Source: a virus
Strand: one strand, 5' to 3'
Virus record (IMG/VR): IMGVR_UViG_3300037808_000540
Coordinates: 1-22,147 of that record
DNA length: 22,147 nt
Shown here: in pieces, positions 6,511 through 13,372 of the stretch
How positions within the stretch are numbered: position 1 is the stretch's first letter
Layout: every line of letters starts with the position of its first letter
Position numbers and translations under genes: made by a program
The notes under the pieces: model-generated
The model's database searches: none
The model's input: only the letters and a program-made list of their open reading frames with translations
Told to the model about the DNA's origin: nothing

Positions 6511-7875
6511 TTAATGAACTTTAATATAAACAGAAGAGAGATCTGTTGATGATCTAGCATACCTTATCATACCTTTAATTATATCATCTTTATCAGATCT
6601 TTTAGATGTTCCGTTTAAAATATCAATGAACTTCAATCCTAAAAACTTACTATAACGGAAGGAGTGTGCTTTTTGAGGATTTGACATCTTCCCAGAAGTA
6701 GCTTTAAGGATAAAATCTTCTAGTGACATAGATTGTTCATCGGAATATTTCTCATACAGTCTATGAAACTCTTTCCAGAACACGTTATTAGGTTCCTTAG
6801 CTGCTTTTGATACTCGTTTACTATCAGGGAGAATTCTATGCTTCAATCTTCTTAGGAGCATGTTAATCGGGCCTAAACTCATCTTACCCCCACTAGCTAA
6901 CTTCTCTTTAATCTCAGCCTGCCATCCCGTAATCTTACCAAATGCTCTCAATTGAATTGTAGTATTTTTATCTGAGAATAGATACACATCAATTGAATTA
7001 AAAAAATCATTTCGTTTAGATGAAGTTATAAATGAAGAGAATTTATCATCAACAACTTCAACTTCTATATTATAAGCATCTATAGCTACCGATCCCCCAA
7101 TCTTCTTTAAGGATATACCGACTAAATCTCTACTCTGGAATAACCGTTTAATCAATAGATTATAATCATCAATAGATCCACTTCCTCTATTAATCTGCTT
7201 CTCCCCTTCAGATGTTACGAACCAGACATCCCCTGGATTCCATTTATCTGGATTCAAGTCTGTTCCCAATTCCTTTTTCATTAAATCAGTTTTATTTTGG
7301 TATATCTTCTTCATGAATTTAGATCCACGATGCATTGTATACTTGTGATTACCTAGATAGTTGTATATTTTATTCGCTGCTAATATAGTCCCATCAATCC
7401 AATCTTGTTGATTAACGTTTAAGAGATTATCAAACTGCTCATCCACATCAATGTACTTTGCCGCAGATTTTAAATTATCTGAGAGGAGGTGGAGTGTTGA
7501 TATATTCCCTTTAACTACATTAAACGCTAAAGAACAGTACAAACATTGAAGTGATTCCATCAATCTAGTTGACGCTGCCCCTCCTCCTGATCCCTTGCCC
7601 CCTCCAAGTTCTGGGATTTTGAAGAAGTGCCCAATTGTATGAGGACCGTCCGTTGTATCAATAGATGCAGGAATGGACGAAGGATCATCAGATAACACTG
7701 ATAATACCGCTTTATCTATAACAACCTTCTTAGATCCATGTTTATCTACTAATTCAAATTCAAATCCTTGAGAAATCAACTCTTTAAACTTCTCAAATCT
7801 AATTGGATTATCCGAGAAATTCGATCTACTTAGAGACGCTTTTCCTTCAAAGATGTATTGGGTAAATGTTTTCAT
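6511..7875 (-). CDS. Capsid-targeted-like protein with possible PD-(D/E)xK-type nuclease core (unknown)
   Basis: The start is set at the ATG giving MKTFTQYIFEG; 454 residues. After the targeting-like peptide come a glycine-rich segment (ELGGGKGSGGGAAST, about residues 88-102), then MESLQCLYCSLAF, then HRGSKFMKKIY, then KWNPGDVWFV, and about 45 residues later DLVGISLKKIG. The pair NPGDVW ... ISLKK resembles the Asp and (E/S)xK elements of PD-(D/E)xK restriction-like nucleases, but the match is loose. I recall similar marine-phage proteins without function. No ribosome site is present; GATAAATA lies exactly 5 bases before ATG, predicting a leaderless message. It lies just after the stop of the gene at 7880. 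Confidence 0.55.
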   Translation of the reverse strand: MKTFTQYIFEGKASLSRSNFSDNPIRFEKFKELISQGFEFELVDKHGSKKVVIDKAVLSVLSDDPSSIPASIDTTDGPHTIGHFFKIPELGGGKGSGGGAASTRLMESLQCLYCSLAFNVVKGNISTLHLLSDNLKSAAKYIDVDEQFDNLLNVNQQDWIDGTILAANKIYNYLGNHKYTMHRGSKFMKKIYQNKTDLMKKELGTDLNPDKWNPGDVWFVTSEGEKQINRGSGSIDDYNLLIKRLFQSRDLVGISLKKIGGSVAIDAYNIEVEVVDDKFSSFITSSKRNDFFNSIDVYLFSDKNTTIQLRAFGKITGWQAEIKEKLASGGKMSLGPINMLLRRLKHRILPDSKRVSKAAKEPNNVFWKEFHRLYEKYSDEQSMSLEDFILKATSGKMSNPQKAHSFRYSKFLGLKFIDILNGTSKRSDKDDIIKGMIRYARSSTDLSSVYIKVH

Positions 7876-7879
7876 ATTA

Positions 7880-8833
7880 TTATTTATCAATCTCATTGTA
7901 TATCAGTTCAATGACTTTAAAACTCTTCTTATCTAAGAATATTGCCTGCATTGGTTCTGAAGAGTGTATAATTCCCTTTCCATCTTTATCAGCGAAACCC
8001 GCATAACCTAAGGATCGTAATACACTATTCCATTTTCTTGAAGTCTTATTTCCAATTTTGACACCTCTTGGTTTAAACTGTCCTCCAGTAGCAAGCTTCT
8101 CAGCAAGCTTCATAGTAACATACCAAAATATTCCAATAGGCGATTTAAAACGAGCGTTTTGTGCTCCCTGCTTCTCTATAAATGATATACTATTAGCAAT
8201 GAACATATCATTGTGTTTTTTAAGCTCAACTTCAACTTGTGTATAATCTTTATCAAGGGATTGAAATGCATTTACCTTCAACTTAAACTCATCCCAGCTA
8301 ATAACTCCAATCTTAATAACATCATAAACATTTTCAATCATAGATCCAAATACAAGATGCTTAGAATCTTGATTAGAGTTAATACCTATAATAGCTCGGG
8401 TTATCTTTTTAGCTGAGAATAGTATAGCGTCTTTAGTTACAGAGGCCATCGATTCCTTTTCATATAAATCTCTCAACTTCATCATATCTCGATCATAATC
8501 ACTCGATAAGTAATCCTGATTCATGTTTTTTATAAATTTAGTCCCAGTTTGCTTCAACACCCATATATGTTTATATTGACCTGCAAACGGTACTACAATT
8601 CGTTTATGTTTATGATCAAATCCCTTCCAAATCTCTTTTAAAGGGTAAGTGTATATAGATAAGGGAGTATTGTAATCAGACGCTGGATTAATCCCAATCT
8701 TTCGTTTTGAGGTAAAACTGATATACATATCAGAATCATCTTTATACTTTAATAGAGCATCATATGCTGATATTCTAGGATTCTGATCTGGATTCCGTCT
8801 CCGCTCACTGATATACATCTCAAATGTTTTCAT
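7880..8833 (-). CDS. Conserved phage protein with capsid-targeting-like N-terminus, unknown function
   Basis: The start is set at ATG 8833 (MKTFEMYISE), preceded by TTGGAGAG. A 69-base longer frame begins inside a fossil GIY-YIG tail and is unlikely. 317 residues. Segment 38-68 (YISFTSKRKIGINPASDYNT, then PLSIYTYPL) and the C-terminal segment (LGYAGFADKDGKGIIHSSEP then MQAIFLDKKSFKVIELI) are the sort of blocks I recall from uncharacterised large-phage proteins. The closing M/QAI-F-L-D--S-KVIE pattern is vaguely like the end of phage polyvalent-protein ADP-ribosyltransferase domains. An injected ADP-ribosyltransferase would have a parallel in T4 Alt, but this is only a guess. The last codons form the next late promoter. 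Confidence 0.6.
   Translation of the reverse strand: MKTFEMYISERRRNPDQNPRISAYDALLKYKDDSDMYISFTSKRKIGINPASDYNTPLSIYTYPLKEIWKGFDHKHKRIVVPFAGQYKHIWVLKQTGTKFIKNMNQDYLSSDYDRDMMKLRDLYEKESMASVTKDAILFSAKKITRAIIGINSNQDSKHLVFGSMIENVYDVIKIGVISWDEFKLKVNAFQSLDKDYTQVEVELKKHNDMFIANSISFIEKQGAQNARFKSPIGIFWYVTMKLAEKLATGGQFKPRGVKIGNKTSRKWNSVLRSLGYAGFADKDGKGIIHSSEPMQAIFLDKKSFKVIELIYNEIDK
7881..7888 (-). promoter_or_regulatory. Late promoter octamer overlapping stop codon, predicted leaderless start
   Basis: GATAAATA written by the codons Asp-Lys-stop (GAT AAA TAA) of the preceding gene. Five bases (ATAAT) separate it from ATG at 7875, so the T4 rule places +1 on the A of the start codon. Confidence 0.6.
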
Positions 8834-8896
8834 TTGATACACTCTCCAATAACTGTAGTTTCCGTTTGTATACTGTTCACGTCCATCGCAACATCC

Positions 8897-8935
8897 CATC
8901 AAGATTTAGGATTTTACTATTACGAGGATGTTTAG
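8897..8935 (+). pseudogene. Fossil 3' end of a lost GIY-YIG gene
   Basis: The plus strand reads H-Q-D-L-G-F-Y-Y-Y-E-D-V-stop. This matches the last residues of the GIY-YIG gene at 3986-5296 (Y-H-D-L-G-F-Y-Y-Y-E-D-V-K-L); by eye 31 of 36 bases agree. As in the three intact copies, the stop lies tail-to-tail against the stop of a minus-strand gene (here overlapping the TAA at 8934-8932). Nothing upstream resembles the nuclease domain, so a deletion must have removed the rest. Confidence 0.75.
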
Positions 8936-10350
8936 ACGTACTGTGAAACAAGTCTTTCCCAATCATTGATTCCTGCCTTTTTAATAGCCATAGCAGCCTC
9001 AACAGCTCTCATAGTTAGAGTCGAAGAGTTTTCTGATAACGCATCCACAATAGCAAACTTCTCCTCATCTGATACATCTAAATGAATAACTTTAAGGATT
9101 GATTTGATTCGGAGGATTACACTCTCTCTTGTTAAGTTTACATCAATAAACAGTGATCTTGATTGAATAGCAGAGTCAATCTTATTAGGAGGGAGATTAC
9201 TAATAAATATAACTCTAGACGTGAAGATAAACTCTGATGGAAGTTTAACAGCAGAAAGTGAATCAGGATCCAATAACTCTCCATCAACCTTCATCTCATA
9301 TTCCAATCTCTCTTCTGGAGTTAGATTTTGAACAGGGAACGTCGCTTTACTAGTCCACGATAATTTTCTCTTCTCATAAGTATCTAAAGCAGATTTGAGG
9401 ATGTTAACTGCATCAGCATCCTTCCACACACTATCAGAGTCATCAAATACTATAGTCATATCAGTTCTATTTTGATATAGAGCATTATATAAACCAAAGA
9501 CTGATAACTTAGCCCCTTTATAATGTCTCCATCTCGCGTTTGGACCGTCAGGAGATCCAAACATAGATTCTAGAGTTTTTTCGATGTGATACGTTTTACC
9601 AATTCCAGCCATCCCAGCCACAATCATACTATTCTGAGCACCTGATGCAACCACTTTAGCTAAATCCTCAATATCATTAAATACTAAATCGGGATCAGCA
9701 TACTTACGATCTGCTAATATTTTATCAGCTTTTTTCATATTAACTTTAACGCTATTAACTTCTGATGAGCTTATCTTCTTATATCCTCTAAACTCATCAT
9801 TATCCCAATCACCAGATTTATTCAATCGGGATTTGAGACTATGCTGTGTTAATGCTACAGCATCCTCTGCTTCCCACCCTTTAGATAATGCGTAGAGGAA
9901 TAATTTTGACCCTGATTTAACTTGAGTCGCTGCTTCATCTAAACTCTCTTTAATAGGATAATTACCTTTAATAACATAAAGAAGTACATCATTCACTACA
10001 TCTATGATATTATAATGAGGGTATGCTATAGCTGATCGAGAAGGCTTCGACCAATCCATCCCCGCTTCCCAGAAATCAAAAGTATTAAGCTCATTACTCT
10101 TATTCTCGAAACCCTTACCTTTGCTAACTCCTATACGAAGCATCTGACCTTTTTCATTCATATATAAGGCACCAGATCCTTTTATACCATCAGCTTTCTT
10201 AAATTGCACATCAAGGAAGATGGATCCCTCAAGTCTCTTAAACTCACTTCCAACTTTTTTACTAGCTAGAGATGCTAGTAAAGTTAACACTGAGTTAATA
10301 CGTTTAGAGCTGAATTTAACCTCATCCAAATGATCTAAGAAACTTTTCAT
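8932..10350 (-). CDS. AAA+ ATPase with capsid-targeting-like N-terminus
   Basis: 472 residues. It begins MKSFLDHLDE, matching the peptide shared by its neighbours. Residues 15-135 form an extra N-terminal domain (SIFLDVQFKK ... MLRIGVSKGKGFENK). The ATPase core has Walker A GMAGIGKT at 246-253, Walker B MTIVFDDSD at 298-306, a sensor-1 segment RVIFISNLPP and an AIQSRS arginine-finger region. The C-terminal helical lid follows. Within the family it looks closest to the clamp-loader/DnaC-type AAA+ fold, but the substrate is unknown. Its ATG overlaps the preceding stop (ATGA). The stop abuts the fossil GIY-YIG tail. An ATPase inside a phage head would be unusual, so the targeting inference needs proof. 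Confidence 0.7.
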   Translation of the reverse strand: MKSFLDHLDEVKFSSKRINSVLTLLASLASKKVGSEFKRLEGSIFLDVQFKKADGIKGSGALYMNEKGQMLRIGVSKGKGFENKSNELNTFDFWEAGMDWSKPSRSAIAYPHYNIIDVVNDVLLYVIKGNYPIKESLDEAATQVKSGSKLFLYALSKGWEAEDAVALTQHSLKSRLNKSGDWDNDEFRGYKKISSSEVNSVKVNMKKADKILADRKYADPDLVFNDIEDLAKVVASGAQNSMIVAGMAGIGKTYHIEKTLESMFGSPDGPNARWRHYKGAKLSVFGLYNALYQNRTDMTIVFDDSDSVWKDADAVNILKSALDTYEKRKLSWTSKATFPVQNLTPEERLEYEMKVDGELLDPDSLSAVKLPSEFIFTSRVIFISNLPPNKIDSAIQSRSLFIDVNLTRESVILRIKSILKVIHLDVSDEEKFAIVDALSENSSTLTMRAVEAAMAIKKAGINDWERLVSQYV

Positions 10351-10562
10351 GTTACACTCTTTAATTTAGTTAGTGTTTGAGATATCAAAGAAATTCCATG
10401 TAAAATCACATCAGAATCTTGTCCATAATCAACGTTATTACCAGATGATAATTTACGGATTATTGATGATTTTCTTGAGTATAATTTAACGAATCTCTCT
10501 AATGTCCGGATATCATCTGATATCGTTTTAGATATCAATCTATTTTTATGTTCTTCATTCAT
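10347..10562 (-). CDS. Small helical phage protein, unknown function (71 aa)
   Basis: 71 residues beginning MNEEHKNRLISKTISDDIRT, highly helical and charged. The start at 10562 is chosen because GATAAATA lies exactly 5 bases before it and longer frames run back into that promoter. The stop overlaps the ATG of the AAA+ gene, so it leads a two-gene late operon directly after the helicase C-terminal gene. I do not recognise it. Confidence 0.55.
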   Translation of the reverse strand: MNEEHKNRLISKTISDDIRTLERFVKLYSRKSSIIRKLSSGNNVDYGQDSDVILHGISLISQTLTKLKSVT

Positions 10563-10567
10563 CTCAT

Positions 10568-10575
10568 TATTTATC
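10568..10575 (-). promoter_or_regulatory. Late promoter octamer at the early/late boundary, predicted leaderless start
   Basis: GATAAATA on the minus strand, five bases (ATGAG) before ATG at 10562. It lies just after the stop of the gp41 C-terminal gene and is the rightmost minus-strand exact octamer noted, so it marks where the late region begins. Confidence 0.6.
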
Positions 10576-10578
10576 AGT

Positions 10579-11130
10579 TCAATTAACAACGATACTATCA
10601 AATTTACTAACTCTAGAGTTAAATGTAGGTTTATTAGACATCAAATCTTGAGTTTGGGGTGATACTGAATAGTTAGTAGATATATCATCAACATCAGAGA
10701 ATGTCATTCGAGGGAAATCAACATTCACCATAAATGATTTTTTATCCTCAGTATACCTATTTTTAATAGTTTTGAATTTAATTTGACCCATCTCAGATAA
10801 CTCATCATTAGTCGTTAATGAAATGAGGAAATCGAGAGTGGCAGCAAGTCCAAATGAATTTTTCGTTAATATGCCATTACAATAGAAAAGATGATCTCCA
10901 GTAACTGAAATATCCACAGTATCCTTAACTCCCACCTCTTCAATAGCAACTATCTCATCATTATAATCTATTTTAGAGTCAGATAATAACATTCTATCCA
11001 AATGCTCTTGACCCATAGATATAAACACTTCAGTGAGGTTTAATAAATCAGTACCAGCGTGTACCAATCCACCTTGTATATATTTTTGCGCTTTTTCATA
11101 ACAATCCTGCTCAAACTCTTTTTGTGTCAT
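10579..11130 (-). CDS. 41: Replicative helicase gp41, C-terminal part with split-intein C-half
   Basis: 183 residues. Residues 1-91 precede the splice point and end HLFYCNGILTKN, the intein block F/G region with the cyclising Asn91 (10860-10858). Ser92 then begins the C-extein SFGLAATLDFLISLTTNDEL, which aligns with T4 gp41 after DIAES. The extein is 92 residues. The residue before Asn is Lys instead of the usual His. About 45-50 N-terminal residues (MTQKEFEQDCYEKAQKYIQG ...) exceed a normal C-intein, but the strong GGAG before ATG 11130 supports this start. A shorter start at M47 would give a C-intein of ordinary size. It must trans-splice with the product of 11184-12542. Confidence 0.85.
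   Translation of the reverse strand: MTQKEFEQDCYEKAQKYIQGGLVHAGTDLLNLTEVFISMGQEHLDRMLLSDSKIDYNDEIVAIEEVGVKDTVDISVTGDHLFYCNGILTKNSFGLAATLDFLISLTTNDELSEMGQIKFKTIKNRYTEDKKSFMVNVDFPRMTFSDVDDISTNYSVSPQTQDLMSNKPTFNSRVSKFDSIVVN
10858..11130 (-). other. gp41 split intein, C-terminal half
   Basis: Codes residues 1-91 of the C-part gene. The core block is VKDTVDISVTGDHLFYCNGI, with His80 as the block F histidine and Lys-Asn at the end. The canonical core (about 40 residues) is preceded by about 50 extra helical residues. Confidence 0.8.
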
Positions 11131-11183
11131 TCCAATCTCCGTTTCTGGTAATCCTATCTTTATATAACCACATCAACAACAGA
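11131..11183. other. Short gap between the two gp41 genes
   Basis: 53 bases between the halves. It contains no ORF and no endonuclease gene, only the ribosome site of the C-part gene (GGAG before 11130). Confidence 0.7.
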
Positions 11184-12542
11184 TCATTTAGTATTCAATC
11201 TATCCCCAACACACAACCCTAAATCTATCGATTTACGACCACTCTTAGTAGGGAAAACGTGTTGCTTAGATACAATGATAGTTTTCCCCGATTTTAATGT
11301 GATCTTAACACAATCTTTAGGTTTCACGTGATGAGTAGTCACCACAGTCTTATACATCTCATTATCTAAAATCTTATCACCAATTTCAACATCTTTAATA
11401 GCAATGAAATCACCATTAACTAACTCAACCTGCTCTTCTACGTATATACATTCAGCAATACTTGTCATATCAGGATCAGAATCGTTAAATGCACCACGAT
11501 TCGTTTGAGCTGCTGTCCATATTGGAACATTACATTCAATCGCTAATCCCCGCAACTCTTCTGCGACTGCTTTAACGAAATGATAACTATTCTCCGACAC
11601 TCCACTATATCTAGTAGAAGAGCAGATCGCTAGATAATCAATTAAAAGAATATCCGGAGTAAAATCCTTCTTTATTTTCAATTCCTTTAACAACCCTCTA
11701 AACGTTGCTGCAGATGCTGCACCTGTAGGGTATTCCTTTACAATAAGATTACCTTTCACATTACTCATAGCATTCTTAAATTTTGTGGTGTACATATCTC
11801 TATCAAGATGTTCCAACTCATCCATTGGGGTTTTTAGAATATTAGCATCAATACGTTCAGCAATACGTTCCTCAGCCATCTCCATCGTAATATACAACAC
11901 ATTTTTATGTTGTTTTAAATAAGATGCCGCTAATGAACATAAAAATACTGTTTTCCCCACGTTTGTACCCGCCATAGCACAGTTTAACGTTTTTTTAGGT
12001 GCTCCCCCTTTCATTGCCACATTCAATCGGCTTAGATCACACGGTATACGTTCCTCTACGTTATGATAAAAATCATATCGTTCTTCAATATCATCCAAAT
12101 AATCATGACCAACATGATCATCTAAAGATACAGATAACGCATCACTCAGTATATCAGGGAGGGATGTATTAGGCTTTTCATTATCATCAATAATAGAGAT
12201 ACTTTCCATTACAGCATTATATACACTCTTATCTTTGATAAACTGATCTGTTGCATCTATAAGCCAATCATTATCATGAGATTCTTCAGATAAATTTTCC
12301 AATACATCAATCACATTAATATATTGCTGCTCATTAAGATCATCTCGAGAATCAATATTAATAGCAAGAGCATCTTTACTAGGAGCATTGCCATATTTAA
12401 TTGTATATTTTATAATCTCTTCTAGAACCACTCTCTCTGCTGCATCATGAAAATATTCTGGTCTAATATGTGCGATCACTCTTTGAAGATAATCAACGTT
12501 AGTCAATAACTCAGATATTATAACATTTTCAGTTGTGATCAT
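11184..12542 (-). CDS. 41: Replicative DNA helicase gp41 (DnaB family), N-terminal part with split-intein N-half
   Basis: 452 residues. Residues 1-364 are gp41: an N-terminal primase-interacting domain, then the RecA-like core with Walker A MAGTNVGKT (near residue 190-198), KNVLYITMEMAEERIAERID, and Walker B PDILLIDYLAI. It runs to AAQTNRGAFNDSDPDMTSIA-E. At Cys365 (11450) the intein begins. T4 gp41 continues DIAES-x-GL here, and the missing part is encoded by the next gene; the spliced product would be about 456 residues. Gp41 is the hexameric fork helicase acting with the primase. No clear ribosome site exists. TATACT lies 6 bases before ATG, but I see no good -35. The gene starts 21 bases after the stop of the 107-aa gene. 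Confidence 0.88.
   Translation of the reverse strand: MITTENVIISELLTNVDYLQRVIAHIRPEYFHDAAERVVLEEIIKYTIKYGNAPSKDALAINIDSRDDLNEQQYINVIDVLENLSEESHDNDWLIDATDQFIKDKSVYNAVMESISIIDDNEKPNTSLPDILSDALSVSLDDHVGHDYLDDIEERYDFYHNVEERIPCDLSRLNVAMKGGAPKKTLNCAMAGTNVGKTVFLCSLAASYLKQHKNVLYITMEMAEERIAERIDANILKTPMDELEHLDRDMYTTKFKNAMSNVKGNLIVKEYPTGAASAATFRGLLKELKIKKDFTPDILLIDYLAICSSTRYSGVSENSYHFVKAVAEELRGLAIECNVPIWTAAQTNRGAFNDSDPDMTSIAECIYVEEQVELVNGDFIAIKDVEIGDKILDNEMYKTVVTTHHVKPKDCVKITLKSGKTIIVSKQHVFPTKSGRKSIDLGLCVGDRLNTK
11187..11450 (-). other. gp41 split intein, N-terminal half (88 residues)
   Basis: Begins with catalytic Cys (CIYVEEQVELVNGDF), then DVEIGDKILDN, KITLKSGKTIIVSKQHVFPT (block B with SKQH) and ends CVGDRLNTK-stop. 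Length and layout resemble known gp41 split inteins. Confidence 0.85.
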
Positions 12543-12563
12543 ATATACAGTATACCCTATACT

Positions 12564-12884
12564 TTAATGTTTGTATTCTTTACGATTGATTAACTCTTTC
12601 TCTTTCTCTTTATATACATTATTATATTGTTTCAGAATATCTTCTGATGGAGGAGCCATAACAATAACATGAGATAGAGCGATAGAAAAAACATGTCCTT
12701 CAGTAACATAAGGTAAGAATGGATGAACAGCTACACCAATACCCCCTTGTTCCATAGGTACTTGGTGTAGAGCTATCACATCCCGTATTTCAATAACAGA
12801 TTCATTAGTACCTGCATCTACAACATTTGCTACAATATCATCCCCTGACAACAACTTCATTACTACAATTTTACTCATGTTCAT
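12564..12884 (-). CDS. Conserved T4-like phage protein, possible Sm-like fold (107 aa)
   Basis: The frame opens MNMSKIVVMKLLSGDDIVAN. The first 60 residues (KLLSGDDIVANVVD ... IEIRDVIAL ... GGIGVAVHPFLPY) have the short beta-strand pattern I recall from small T4-like cyanophage proteins sometimes considered Sm/LSM-like. The C-terminus (SEDILKQYNNVYKEKEKE) is helical and charged. Two ATGs (12884, 12878) are possible; GGAG lies 4 or 10 bases ahead of them. The start lies within the end of the 74-aa gene, so it is coupled. The function is unknown; its position between uvsX and gene 41 suggests a replication-region accessory. Confidence 0.6.
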   Translation of the reverse strand: MNMSKIVVMKLLSGDDIVANVVDAGTNESVIEIRDVIALHQVPMEQGGIGVAVHPFLPYVTEGHVFSIALSHVIVMAPPSEDILKQYNNVYKEKEKELINRKEYKH

Positions 12885-13095
12885 CAATCTCCATTGCTTG
12901 TTTAAATACATCTGTTATAAATCTTGATATAGCTCCATCAACTTCATCTTTATCATAATCATTAACAGGAACGTCATTTTTATACACTACAATATCAAGT
13001 ACCACCTCTCCATCTTCCGAAATCTCAACAGAATCAGGATTAAATTGTATATGATATCCAGATTCTGTAACTAAATTAACTTGATCATTATTCAT
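12871..13095 (-). CDS. Small acidic phage protein, unknown function (74 aa)
   Basis: 74 residues, strongly acidic (DEVDG, EISEDGEV, MEIDEHE), with beta-like first half (YHIQFNPDSVEIS) and a helical second half (AISRFITDVFKQAMEID). GGAG lies 7 bases before ATG. It overlaps the genes on both sides by a few bases. No family recognised. Confidence 0.6.
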   Translation of the reverse strand: MNNDQVNLVTESGYHIQFNPDSVEISEDGEVVLDIVVYKNDVPVNDYDKDEVDGAISRFITDVFKQAMEIDEHE

Positions 13096-13372
13096 CTGCT
13101 ATCTCCATCATTGACTTTAACATTAACATTGGCTCTCCTTTATTATAATATGTACCGTATATAGATGGGTCATCCCTAGATAAAGCATGTGCATAAAATA
13201 TAATACCATGGTGATCTATAACATCATCAAGACTAACATCAACTAGATCATTCTCATTTATAAATACAATAGCATCTTGGGTGAAGATACCCTTCATATC
13301 AGAATATCTATCAACTCCATGTTGATCTACACACAACTTATATCTTTTAAGATCTACATCAAGCTCACTCAT
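13088..13372 (-). CDS. Small phage protein, unknown function (94 aa)
   Basis: The start is taken at ATG 13372 (MSELDVDLKRYKLCVDQHGV), which overlaps the stop of uvsX (ATGAGTGA) and has GGAAGG upstream. The longer frame would run 69 bases back inside uvsX and is unlikely. The 94 residues contain DMKGIFTQDAIVFINENDLV and HHGIIFYAHAL. It is acidic and has no recognised motif. Its position immediately downstream of uvsX suggests coexpression with recombination genes. Confidence 0.6.
   Translation of the reverse strand: MSELDVDLKRYKLCVDQHGVDRYSDMKGIFTQDAIVFINENDLVDVSLDDVIDHHGIIFYAHALSRDDPSIYGTYYNKGEPMLMLKSMMEIADE

Noticed and set aside
8834-8902. Upstream extension of the 7880-8833 gene (MMGCCDGREQ...)
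   Set aside because: It runs through the fossil GIY-YIG tail and bypasses a good GGAG and the conserved MKTF start.
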